Shown here: piece by piece, positions 28,006 through 39,500 of the stretch
How the letters are laid out: the number at the start of each line of letters is the position of its first letter
How positions within the stretch are numbered: position 1 is the stretch's first letter
Assembly: GCA_028279365.1 (NCBI GenBank)
Contig: JANQNX010000007.1
Span: 62,001-126,000 of the forward strand
DNA: 64,000 nucleotides
Origin: Gammaproteobacteria bacterium
GTDB taxonomy: Bacteria; Pseudomonadota; Gammaproteobacteria; Eutrophobiales; Eutrophobiaceae
Reading direction: 5' to 3'
Notes under the pieces: generated by a model
The model's input: only the letters and a program-made list of their open reading frames with translations
What the model was told of the DNA's origin: nothing
Database searches by the model: none
Position numbers and translations under genes: made by a program

Positions 28006-29730
28006 TCAGGTTAATAAACGTCCCATCGCTTTTTGTAGTTCGGTGGAAGCGACCGGTTTATGCAACAGTAATGCATCACTTGCCTGCGCTTCGCGAAGCC
28101 TGTCCGCTGCGGTATCACCGGTAATAATAATGGCCGGTAATTCAGCAGAGTGATGTTCACGGATCAACTGAATGGCTTCGCGACCGGTTTTCTCTTCGCG
28201 TAAACGATAGTCCACGATCAATAAATCAATCTGTTTGTCTTTCACTGACGCCAAGCCCTCATCTGCCGATTCAGCAATCACGCAGTCACAACCCCAGGAA
28301 AGTAATAATTCACGCATAGCCAGTCGCACACTTTCATCATCATCAATAATCAGTATGTGTTTCTCATCAAAACGCTTAACGTTGTTTTCTTTCGGCATGT
28401 CTTCTACGACCGATATTTCTGCTTCCGGCAATTCAAGCCGAAATACAGAACCCGTATTCGGTATGGATTTAACTGCCAGCGATAATTGCATCGTGTCGGC
28501 CAGTCCTTTGGCTATCGCCAGACCCAAACCAAACCCTTTTTGGCGGTCTCGTTCCGGATTACCAAGCTGATGAAACTCGCGGAAGATATTGTCTTGTTCG
28601 ACTTCGGGAATGCCGATACCGGTATCCCAAACTTCTACTACTAACTTTCGATTGGGCCTGGCTCGACATGCAATCAACACACCACCCTGATCGGTATAAC
28701 GAATCGCATTGGTAATCAGGTTACGTAAGATCAATTCAACCAGTGCCATGTCGGCATAGGCCGCGAGTTTGGTCTCGCGCGTGCGATAAATAATTTTTTT
28801 ACTATCGGCAGTCGCGCCCAGTTCATTTTCCAATTTATTAAACAAGGTTTGTAAACGAAACGCGCGCGGCTTGGGTTTAATCACACCCGCATCAAGTTTG
28901 GAAAAGTCTAATAAGGTATTGAGCATCTCGCGTGTCGCTTCCGAAGCGGATTCAATATGTTTAATAATGTTTATTTGTTGTTCATTTAATTGCGTACCAT
29001 TCAAGCTCTGGATGAATAAACCCATTGCATGCAACGGTTGGCGTAAGTCATGACTGGCTGAAGCGAGAAATACTGACTTCGCTTTATTCGCCTCTTCTGT
29101 TTCGGTGATCGCCGCTTGCAACTGTTCGATCAAATCGATGTTTTCAAATCGGAGTTCAATTGAATTCTTCACGGTTAATTCGAGGTGGTAACCAAAGATG
29201 CTCATCGTAATAAGATAAAGCGTTGCCGCTACTGCCATCGCAAAATAAAACGCTTCGTTCTGTAAACATAAACTCATTACCAAGGCAGGAAGCGTGCTGA
29301 AGGCAAAGGCATAGAATACCGGTAAACAGGGTGACTGCATCGCTAACGCAGCAGCAGAAAGCCCGGTGGTAAAGGCAATCATGGTAACGATAATGGCGGT
29401 ATTGCTGCCGTCCATATAAAGCAGGATATAAGCAGACCAAACCAGGCCGATGAAGAATATTTCGCGCACCTGTTTGGTTGCCTCCGCCACAGCTTCAAAT
29501 TCCTTATTACGATTCAGCCAATAACGGATAATCGGAGAAAAACACACCACCGCGCTAACTGCTAACAGATACAAAACCCCAGTGGGTTCAGAAACGATAA
29601 ATAAAATTACAGTCGCGATTACCGAGACCAGAAAGAAACCAACAATACCGGCAATGTAGTTGCGATAAACCAGGGCAACCTGTTCTCGCAAAATGCGTGC
29701 TTCACGAAAACGAGGCAATAATGTTGGCAT
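28006..29730 (-). CDS. Hybrid sensor histidine kinase
   Basis: This 574-residue protein has about six membrane segments (residues 25-175) with short loops and no large periplasmic sensor domain. A short coiled linker leads to the dimerisation motif SHDLRQPLHAMG with the phosphorylated histidine at 227. An ATPase domain with LITNAIRYTDQGG, DTGIGI and GFGLGLAIAKG follows, then a C-terminal receiver domain (about 444-574) with the aspartate in LLIVDYRL. The signal is unknown but is likely to be sensed in or near the membrane. Its start overlaps the regulator stop by one base (TGATG), so the two are coexpressed. Confidence 0.93.
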   Translation of the reverse strand: MPTLLPRFREARILREQVALVYRNYIAGIVGFFLVSVIATVILFIVSEPTGVLYLLAVSAVVCFSPIIRYWLNRNKEFEAVAEATKQVREIFFIGLVWSAYILLYMDGSNTAIIVTMIAFTTGLSAAALAMQSPCLPVFYAFAFSTLPALVMSLCLQNEAFYFAMAVAATLYLITMSIFGYHLELTVKNSIELRFENIDLIEQLQAAITETEEANKAKSVFLASASHDLRQPLHAMGLFIQSLNGTQLNEQQINIIKHIESASEATREMLNTLLDFSKLDAGVIKPKPRAFRLQTLFNKLENELGATADSKKIIYRTRETKLAAYADMALVELILRNLITNAIRYTDQGGVLIACRARPNRKLVVEVWDTGIGIPEVEQDNIFREFHQLGNPERDRQKGFGLGLAIAKGLADTMQLSLAVKSIPNTGSVFRLELPEAEISVVEDMPKENNVKRFDEKHILIIDDDESVRLAMRELLLSWGCDCVIAESADEGLASVKDKQIDLLIVDYRLREEKTGREAIQLIREHHSAELPAIIITGDTAADRLREAQASDALLLHKPVASTELQKAMGRLLT

Positions 29731-30353
29731 CAGAGTTTGATTAGTTTTTGTTTCTGAGCAATCAGCATTGCTTCCGAACGACTGGTGACTTCGAGAATAG
29801 ATAAGATTGCCGAGACATGAACCCGCACTGTGTTTTCGGATAAATCCAGTTCACGTGCAATCACCTTATTCGACTTGCCTTCACATAACAGCGTTAACAC
29901 TTGTAGCTGCCGGCCGGTTAATTCTTCTGACGGTTTTGCATCACGCTTTGAAACCGTTAAGTCTTTGTCTTCAGGGAAACATTGCGACCCCTCCAGCACC
30001 ATCTTGATCGATTTCAGAATGGTATTGGCCGAAGATGATTTAGATAGAAAACCTGCCGCACCGGATTCCAGCGCCTCCTGCATATCGCCAGTGTCATAGC
30101 TGGCAGAGAGCATAATGATCGGTGTTTGGCCAAACTTCTCTTTTAGTAGTTTGATGCCATCCAACCCATTCAGTCCCGGCATCTGTATATCCGACAGTAT
30201 CAGATCGATTGGCTTATCAGCATGTGCCAGTGCATCCATCACCGAGCCGGCTTCATAGACCGTATCGACTGATTCATCTTGTTTCAGAATCATATTCAGA
30301 CCGGTACGGAACAGGTCATGATCATCGATAATTAAGATAGTACGTTCAGTCAT
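29730..30353 (-). CDS. NarL/LuxR-family response regulator
   Basis: This 207-residue regulator has a receiver domain with the phospho-acceptor D55 in LILSDIQMPGLNG, the conserved threonine/serine region (PIIMLSASYD) and lysine (SKSS). A LuxR-type HTH domain (about 142-205) contains LTGRQLQVLTLLCEGKSNKV and then ENTVRVHVSAIL. It precedes the hybrid kinase gene and forms the two-component pair. It faces the giant tpsA gene, and nested inverted repeats in the shared intergenic region (30416-30457) are its most obvious candidate operator. Confidence 0.94.
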   Translation of the reverse strand: MTERTILIIDDHDLFRTGLNMILKQDESVDTVYEAGSVMDALAHADKPIDLILSDIQMPGLNGLDGIKLLKEKFGQTPIIMLSASYDTGDMQEALESGAAGFLSKSSSANTILKSIKMVLEGSQCFPEDKDLTVSKRDAKPSEELTGRQLQVLTLLCEGKSNKVIARELDLSENTVRVHVSAILSILEVTSRSEAMLIAQKQKLIKL

Positions 30354-30415
30354 AGTGTGATGCAGTTCACATTTTTATCTTTTTTAAGCATTATCAACAC
30401 TATATCAGCCAATTC

Positions 30416-30457
30416 CATGACATGAACTAGTCCATTTGGACTACATCTGTCGTCATG
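30416..30457. promoter_or_regulatory. Nested inverted repeats in the regulator-tpsA divergent region (candidate operator)
   Basis: Two concentric inverted repeats are present: TAGTCC-N4-GGACTA (30428-30443) and CATGAC-N30-GTCATG (30416-30421 and 30452-30457), with centres within one base of each other. A TACAAT box at 30467-30472 would put the inner repeat close to a -35 position for tpsA, as expected for an activator site. Both the promoter and the binding protein are inferred; the repeats themselves are read directly. Confidence 0.5.
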
Positions 30458-30508
30458 TAAATACATTACAATACTCGCCTGATATCAGTTGAGTGACTAT
30501 TTCTGAAA

Positions 30509-33500
30509 ATGCTGGATAACAGAATTATCAAAGGCCGCCTTGCAATATTACTCGCTACCGCGGCGATGACTTTCTCCAGTGGGTTGCAAGCCAATCCAAC
30601 GGGTGAGCATGTCGTGGCTGGCCAGGCAGGGTTTGAACGTGTTGGTAGTAACTTGATCATCACGCAAGGTACGCAACGTGTCATCATTAACTGGCAGGAC
30701 TTTTCCAATGCCAGTGGCGACCTGACCAAATTCATTCAGCCAAACAGCAGTGCTGCAGCGTTAAACCGGGTTGTCTCTGGAAACATGTCGAGCTTACTGG
30801 GCGATCTAGAAGCCAATGGACATATCTATCTGATTAACCCCAACGGTATCGTGGTCGGTGCCGATGCTAACATCAATACCCAAAGTTTTATCGCATCAAC
30901 CTTAGACGTTGCCGATGCCGACTTCATGAACGGTGGCGATTTAAACTTTGTTGGCGACAGTCAACATAGCATCGAAAACCTCGGCAAGATTAATGGCGGC
31001 GAAGGCGATGTGTTTTTAATTGCGAAACACGTTGATAATCAGGGAGAGATCAAAGCCGAAGGTCATGTTGGCCTTGCAGGTGGAAATGATGTGTTATTAA
31101 AAGCCAGCGGTGATGATCGCATCGGCGTTCGTGTCACAAATCAAGATGGTCGCATCGATCAAACCGGCTTTGTCGAAGCGACCAAGATCGAATTACGCAC
31201 TGCAGGTAATAACCCTTATGCGCTCGCGATCAATCACGAAGGCGTAACTCGCGCTACCAGCGCGGTAAATAACGCAGGGCGCATAATTCTTTTCGCCGAA
31301 GGCGGTACAACAAAAGCCGATGGCACACTCGATGCGTCCGCACCGGTAAGCGGTGACGGTGGTTTTATCGAAACCTCCGGTACTCACGTTGAAATAGCCA
31401 ACACGATTCAAGTCGATACCTCATCGGCCAATGGCAAAACCGGTACCTGGCTAATAGACCCTGAAGAAATCGAAATTAATAGCACCTCAACCATTGGCGG
31501 CGCTTCCCTTGTCACAACGGGTTCTGTTGAAGGCAACCTGAATACCACTAACGTCACCATCACCAGTAATAATTCTCTTGCAGGTAACGGCAACGTTACA
31601 GTCAACGAAAGCATCAACTCTGCCAGCGCAAATAGCTTGACCTTAAATGCAGGCACAGGTGGTAGTGTGATTGTGAATCAAAGCATCGGAATCGGTGGTG
31701 ACATAACTTTAAACGCTGGTGATAGTGCTGATGGTGCCGATGGCAGTAACGCAACAATCAGCCCAACAGTCTTATCTGCAACCAATGGTGCGGATGGTAC
31801 TAGTGGCGGAAATGTATTTGTTAACGCAGCATTAAGCAGTGCTTCAGGCAGTGTGAATCTGAATGCCGGTGATGGCGGCGACGGTGGCGATGGCGGTGAT
31901 GGCACAAACGCAGGCATAGGGCCAATTAATGCCGGTGCTTCTGCCGGCGATGGCGGCGAAGGTGGTTCAATCTTTATTAATGCCGATATCTCTGCAGGCG
32001 CAGCCGTTAATTTAATTGCCGGCGCGGGTGGCCGTGGCGGCAACGGTGGTGACGGCGAATCGAATTTAGCCGCCGGTAGCGTTGGCAGTAATGCGGGTGA
32101 TGGAGGTAATGGCGGCAATGGCGGTAATGTCACTATCGCTAGCGAAATTACTGCTGCAACGAATCTATTTGCCTTGGCCGGCGCGGCAAACACGGGCGGT
32201 CGAGGCGGCGACGCACAAAGCACAACTAACCCAACCGTATTTGGCTCGGTCGGTGATGGGGGTAATGGTGGATTGGGCGGCAGCATTATTATCAACACAC
32301 CCACGCTTAATGCAGCAACAGGTCATTTCCAGGCAGGCAACTCAGGCATCGCAGGTAATGCGGGTAATGGTGTCGGGTCAGCTAACTTTAACGGTGGTGA
32401 CGGCGGAAATGGTGGAGGCGCTGGAACCGTTGCAATCAATCAAGCGCTGCAATTAAATGGCGCTGGTACCCATAGTTTTATTACTGCCGGCGGGCGTAGT
32501 GGTGGCGCAGGAACTGCTGGCGGTGGGACGGGCACAAATGGCAGTAATGGTAGCCTGGGTTTTAATGGCGACATAAACCTCAATCAATCGATTACTACCA
32601 ATGGAAATTTAACGATAAACAGCGGTGGCAATATCAGCGGTGCATCGCAACTGACCGCCAATGACATCAGTTTAATTGTCAACAATGTAAACGCCGAAAT
32701 CGGCAGCCTTGCCCAAGCGATTAACACAAACGCCAGCGGCATCATTACCGCGAGTGCATCTAATGGTAACGGTGGGATTTTTCTGAACAACACTGGCGGT
32801 ACATTAAATATTGATTCACTCAATGCCGGGTCGGGTGCGTTTGGTTTAAGTGCGAGCACGATTAATTTAAATAACGGTATTACCAGCTACGGTGCGGCAT
32901 CCACGTTAACCGGAAACACTCATATTGGTGGTGACTTCAATATGATGGCCGACATCACTGCCAATGGTGATCTTATTCTCAATAACGGCATCCTGAACGT
33001 GAACGCTAACACGCTGGATGTAAACCGTGATCTGGTGCTGAATGCGGGCACGTTAAACGCAACCGGTGATATCTTCGTGGCACGTAACTGGAATTCCTCA
33101 GCGGGTGTCAGCACCAATTTGGCGAGCAGTGGGGCGAGAGTGATCTTCGACGGTAGCAGTGCCCAGACCGTCACCCAGAGTGGCGTGGCGTTGGGTAATG
33201 TGATTGTCAACAACACGAGTGCGGCGATCCCGGTCGTCACGTGGACGGATGCAATGGCGCTCCAGGGTGATCTTACCGTTACGGATGGTGCGGTACAGCT
33301 GGATACAGGCGGCTCCGTGGCTGGGGATGTGACTTTGGCGCAGTCGGTAGACGTGACCGGGACTTTGGACGTTGGCGGTGATTTGGATTTAAGTCCCGGC
33401 GGTAACATTGCTGGGAGCGTGCGCTTTAATGGTACCGGCGCTCAGGCGTTAGACTCAAACGTTGAAACCTTTAGCCGGATTGAGGTGGACAAAGCTAGTG

Positions 33501-36500
33501 GTGTATTAAGTTTAACGACGAGCGGCTTAACCGCAAATAATTTGATCCTCACGGACGGTGCGCTGAACACGCAGGGGCTGACCTTATCCGTCCCTGGCAC
33601 GATGAGTTTTAATGGTGGTAGTTTGGCGCTTTCAACCGGTGTGGCTGATATCAATGGTGCGGTCACGAGCACGGGCGGCAGCATCGAACACACGGGCGGC
33701 ACGCTGGCGTTTGGTGGCGGCTCAGTCAATCTGGCTGCAGTGGATTACAACGGTAGCGGCACCGCTAGCACTGTTTTTGATGGAGGAACGCAAACCTTAA
33801 CCACCGGCGCCAATACCACCTTTCGTAATCTGACTATTGACACTTTGACGCATGTGTCTCAATCAGGCAGCGGTCTGGATGTGGACGGCGACTTGATTGT
33901 TGGTAGCCGTGGTAGCCTGACAACCGGCACGGCAACCGCACATGTACAGGGTAATACAAGAGTTGATTTACTAGGCGCGCTGACGGTGACGGGAACCGGT
34001 ATCAATATCGGCGGAGACTTGACCTTGGACGGAAGTGATTTGAATCATGATGGCCAGACCGTGACCGTGAACGGTGATGTAAGTGGAGACGGCGGTCAGA
34101 TTAATAGTGGCACTGGTACGCTGCGCATCAGCGGATCCACGGCTGATTTTTCTGAAATTGATCTCTTCCAATCTGCAACTGGGTCGCTGGAACTGGTCGG
34201 TTTCAACAGTTTCAACAGTGTCAACACCCTAATTATGGGTGATACCTCTGTATACAACTATAATATCGGTAACTTGCGTATTGAAGGTGATAGAACTTGG
34301 CGTACTATTGACGAATTAAATACTGTCCAAGGTGATTTAACCGTTGCCAGTGGGGCGACACTTTTCACTGAACGTATAGTAGACCTTACCATTACAGGCT
34401 TCAGCCAAATTGATGGAGAACTTATCTTGAGTATGCCATCGAGAAATGCTTTTTATCGTGCCAACGGAGGCCTGGCGCTGGGAGCGGGCGCACGGTTATT
34501 AAGCAATACTGGTACAAATCTTGATGTGAATGTGGCGGGTGATTTAACAATCAATAATGCTGCCACTTTATTTGTAAATACTGCTGCCACACTTGACCTG
34601 AATGTCGCAGGTGCCTTTACCACGGGCAGCGCTGCTCTCACGCTTGGCGGTACCACCATCAGTATCAACACCACCGAAGCGGGCAGTAACACCATTGCCG
34701 GCGACCGCAATATTCATATTGGCTCTGGTGGCATCAGCGGCACAGCCACCAACCTGACGATAAACTCAGCGGACGATGTGATTATCGATGGCGCGGTTAG
34801 TGTGCAGAGTCTTACCGCCGCAGCGGGTGTTGGTAAAGATGGTGTTGGACTTGGCGTGGTCGGTGAACGGGGCGGCGATATCACAATCAATCAAAGCATC
34901 ACTTCTTCAGTCGGAAATATTCAACTTACCTCAGGTGATGGCGGTAGAGGTGCCAGTGCGCCCGCAGGTGGGGGTGGCCTCGGAGCGGCTGGTGCTAATG
35001 GTGGGAATATCAATCTTAACGCTACACTAAATGCTGCTCAGGATATTCTCCTTAGTGCGGGTAACGGCGCACGGGGCGGTACAGGTGGTATTACTACTCA
35101 AGGAGGTGTTGGTGGTGTTGGTGGCGATGTAAACATTAATCTGGCGCTAAATTCTGGACGAGACATTCTTATCAACGCAGGCGAAGGTGGAATAGGTGGT
35201 CAAGGTGGCCAAGGTGCGGGTGAAAGTTTCCTGAGCAGTGGAGGCATGGGCGATACAGGCGGTAATGGCGGAAATGTAATTGTTAACGCGATGTTAGATG
35301 CAGTACGGGACATTCAACTTACCACAGGAGATGGAGGACAAGGAGGCCAAGGTGGACAAGGTTCCTTTGGACCGAGTATTAGTAATGAAGGTGTTGGAGG
35401 TAATGGCGGCAATGGTGGTGTAGGCGGTAATCTAACCCTTAATGCCGCGCTCGATGCTGGGCAGGATATCGTCCTCACTGCGGGTAATGCTGGGTTAGGT
35501 GGTGCTGCCGGAACTGGTGACCCGAATGGTCTTGCCGGGACAGCTGGCTCAAACGGAGAGCTGAATGGCAACCAGATCGATGCGACTGCCAATGGCAGCA
35601 TAGCGATAGATGGATTAATTAATCCCGATGCCGGTAGTAATGTGTCATTACTTGCGGGAACCGCGACGGGGCAAACATTAACCTTTACTACACCACAAGA
35701 TTTTAATTTAACCGGTGCGGGTTCATTAAGCCTGCAAGGCTTTGGTTTTAGCTCTGCCAATAACTACAGCACGGTCGATGGTGATATCAATATTAACAGT
35801 GGTGACGGTGCGCTTGATTTAACCGGTACCGTTACCGCTACAAATGGCGACGTGACTTTAAGCAGCGGTGGTGACTTAAGCGCCTCGCAAATATTGACTG
35901 CCAACAACATTAATCTAAATGCAATGGGAAGCAATGCCGCGATTGGTGCGAGTGGTAATGAGATTCAAATCAATACAACGGGCATCATTACTGCAAACGC
36001 AAGTAATGGGTCCGGCAGTATCTTTCTAAAAAGCGCCGGTGATTTGAACATTTCCAGTCTGAATCTAAACGCAGGTACAGGCGATGCAGAACTGACCGCT
36101 GAGCAGGGTAGCCTGAACATTGGCGCAGTGAATGTGACTGCGGCTAACAATGTCACCCTGACGACAACGGAAAGGGGTACTAAGTTCGGTCTCTTACAAA
36201 GGCCAAGCGGAGACGTAGTGATTCCAGAAACCAATCAGGCTATTACAGATATCGCTAATATCACGATTGGTTCTGGTGGTATTCAAGCTGTGAATAGCAA
36301 CCTGGTGATTAACTCAGCTGATAACGTTTCTATTACAGGTAATACCGATGTAACAAGCGCAACGATAACGGCAGGTGATGGTGTTCATGGCGTGATGGGC
36401 GTCGATTTGTCTGATAATTTTAACAACAGATCTGCAACGGATGGAACGGATGGAGAGCAAGGCGGTTCCGTTACTATTGAAGGCGCTATCAATGCATCCG

Positions 36501-39500
36501 GCTCGCTGCTTATTACCGCAGGCGCTGGCGGTAATGGGGGGAACGGTGGAAATAGTACCGGATGTTCCGTAGTTAATTGTGTCGAACGAGGCGGAGACGC
36601 GGGTACAGCTGCCGATGCCGGTAATCTGCTGATCAACGGTAATCTGACGTCGAGTAGTGGCAGCATCACCTTGACGGTTGGCACTGCGGGTAGTGGTGGC
36701 TTCGAAGGAACATCAGGTTTATCAGTCGGCCGATCAACTGATGCGGCGGCGGCTGGTAATTTAGTGCTTAATGGTTCTCTGGCGGCAGCGGGTGATGTCG
36801 TGCTTAATGGCGGTGACGGCGGTGACTCATCACTCATGGGAACAGACGCCGGGCAGATCACACAAAACGCGACCATCAACTCTTCCGGAGGGAACGTCAC
36901 CGTGAATCTCGGCTCAGGTGGGTTACAGGACGGTGTAGCAGGGCAATACGAAGATGGTGTGCTGAACGGTTCCCAAATTGATATCACCGCAAGCACTGGC
37001 AGCGTTGCCATCAACGGTGAAGTCGATGCAGGCAGCAATGATGTGAACCTAAATGGTAATACAGGAATTACTGTAACTGAGCTCATCACTGCGAATAATA
37101 TTAATCTCACCGCTGCGGGAATGGATGCAGCAATTGGCAGCACTGGAGCCGGCGCAATACAAGCCAACGCTTCGGGCATTATTACTGCCAACGCAAGCAA
37201 CGGTATAGGCGGAATCTTTTTAAGTCAGCAAGGTGACTTTGATATTAGCAACCTTGTATTGGATACAGATACCGGTAGTGCCGAACTCACTGCGGTGAAT
37301 GGCAACCTGACGAGCGGCGCAAGTACATTTAATTTTAATGGTGCGAACTTAAGTTTAATTGCCAGCGATACGACCGCAGCGGACAACAACACACCAGCCG
37401 GGATTACGATTGGTACCGGTGGACTTAATTCTAATGGTGGCGACGTCACATTACGTGCAGCGGATGATGTATTGCTCAACGGCCAGATCAATGCCGGTAA
37501 TGGTAACGTGATGATTACGGCTGATGACGATAGCCTTGATACCTTTGCTGATACCGACGGCAGTATTCTTGATGTCGCCGGCTTGGATAATAACGTCGAT
37601 ATTATTGCCAATGAGTTAACGCTGAATGCAACCGAGCAGATTGGCGGACTTTTTACTAGTGTTTTGGGCGAAGAACTTGTTGTTGATAACGCGCTGAACC
37701 TGCAAGTCAGTAAACTTACGGCCAGTGCTTCGGCTAATCATATCTCTGTGACCGAGGTGGATGATATTAGTTTGGGAAATATTGAGAGCAATGGAAATGA
37801 TAGAATAACGGTGTTATCGGCAGGTGGTGATATTGAAAGAGCCTCGGGTAAGATCGATGCTAACGGTCTATATCTGAACACCACGGGCTTGAACAGCAGT
37901 ATAGGTGGCTCCGTAGCTCTACAAATAGATTCTTCTATTGGTATTGACAGCCATATTTATGTGGAGATTGATGCGAGCAATGGCACAGGGAATGTGAGGT
38001 TGGACTTTGTAGATGTCTTGAATGAAGGCTCTATAATCAATGCCGGCACGGGCAATGTGGACTTGATTACCAATAGTCGTATCGGTGATTCTATTAATCC
38101 TGTTAATGTCACTGCGGCAACGCTGAATGTTAATACCTCCCGTCCTAGAGGCATAAATTTAAGCACTAATGTTGATCATTTAGTAGCCAATTTAAATAAT
38201 GCGAGTTTGACTGTAGTTGAGGCGGACGATATTGACTTAGGTAATATTTTTGCAGGAACTGGTGAGTTTACCTTCGAAACATTAGCGGGTTCTATCACTC
38301 AAACTAGCGGGGTTATTTTAGCTCATAATGTTGCTTTGACTGCGCAAGGTCTCGACGCCAGCATTGGTACAGAATCTGCCGCTGTAAAATTAGGTGGGAC
38401 GCAAAATTTCACTAGTGCAATTGCGGACAATGGCTCTGGTGGTGTTTACATTGACAATTTGAATGCATCTTCTAATAGATTGGATTTAAGGGCGGGTACG
38501 GGTGATGTGGTTTTTCAAAATGCATCCTCGTTTTTTAATAATACCGAGAGTCGCATTACTGGTAACAATGTGACGCTGGCGAATATTAACGCTGCGGTAG
38601 ATACCAGTAATTTTGCTGCCTTTAATGTCGGTACGTTAAATCTGAATAACATCGGTGGTGACGTCACCATCAATGAAGCCGATGGTCTAGCATTGGGTAC
38701 GATTGATATAGCTGCAAACAACTTCACCTTAAGTTCAGGCGGTTCGATTAGCAGTGATAGCTCCGCTATTACCGCGAATAATCTCAGCTTAACCACGACC
38801 GGTACGGATGCCGCGATTGGTGCAGCCGATGATGCTATTAATACAACACTGAGTGGTAATCTAACGGCGAATGCAACGAATGGCACGGGCGGCGTGTTTG
38901 TGTCTGACAGCGGTTCATTAAACGTTGCCAATGTGAATGCCGGTAGTGGTGATGTGGTATTACAAGCAGCAACGGATTTGGTATTGGAAGCAGGCAGTGC
39001 CGTAACGACCAGTGCTGCGGGTAATATTGTCCTGGCAGCCGGTAATGATTTTCATAATGACAGTGGTGGTAATGCGCCGTTGAACTTGGGAACAGGTCGT
39101 TTTGTTGTGTACTCCGAACGCCCGGATGACAACCGTAATGATATCGCTGGTGATGCGAATGCGATTGCGCATGACTTCGTACAATACAACACAACGTTTA
39201 ATCCGAATGATCCTATTCCTGCTTCATTACCTGCAAACAATGGATTTATTTATAGCGTACAACCGGTGTTAACCGGTGTGGCTGTCATAGTGAATAATCA
39301 AACGATTAACTATGGTGAAACGATCAGTAGCATTTTAAACACGGACTTTACCGTTACCGGTGGTGCCGGTGCTTCTTATGAAGTCGGTGGTATGGCGATT
39401 AATGCCGCTGATTTTGAATTGTCTGATCCAACTGGCGTGACGATTAACGGTAGTGATGTCGAGTTAAACCTCGCTAATACAGTAGCTATTAGTAATGCCG

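Larger units (their letters stand above)
32651..38960 (+). repeat. Six dispersed copies of a 60-residue TpsA module
   Basis: Copies begin near 32651, 35894, 37084, 37860, 38317 and 38769. The shared pattern is ANNIxLxxxGxxAAIG, then an Asn/Ser-Gly-Ile-Ile segment, ITANASNGxGGIFL and a closing LNIxxLNAGxG. Copies 4 and 5 are the most diverged. The copies are separated by Gly-rich blocks or unrelated beta strands, which points to duplication of a fixed structural unit. Confidence 0.7.

Noticed and set aside
31678-32304. Long antisense open frame in tpsA (208 residues) rich in Pro
   Set aside because: It is the complement of Gly-codon repeats in tpsA, so it lacks stops by composition. It has no ribosome site or recognisable domain.
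36385-37200. Antisense open frame of 271 residues in tpsA
   Set aside because: It has the same compositional origin; the sense frame has clear TpsA repeats.
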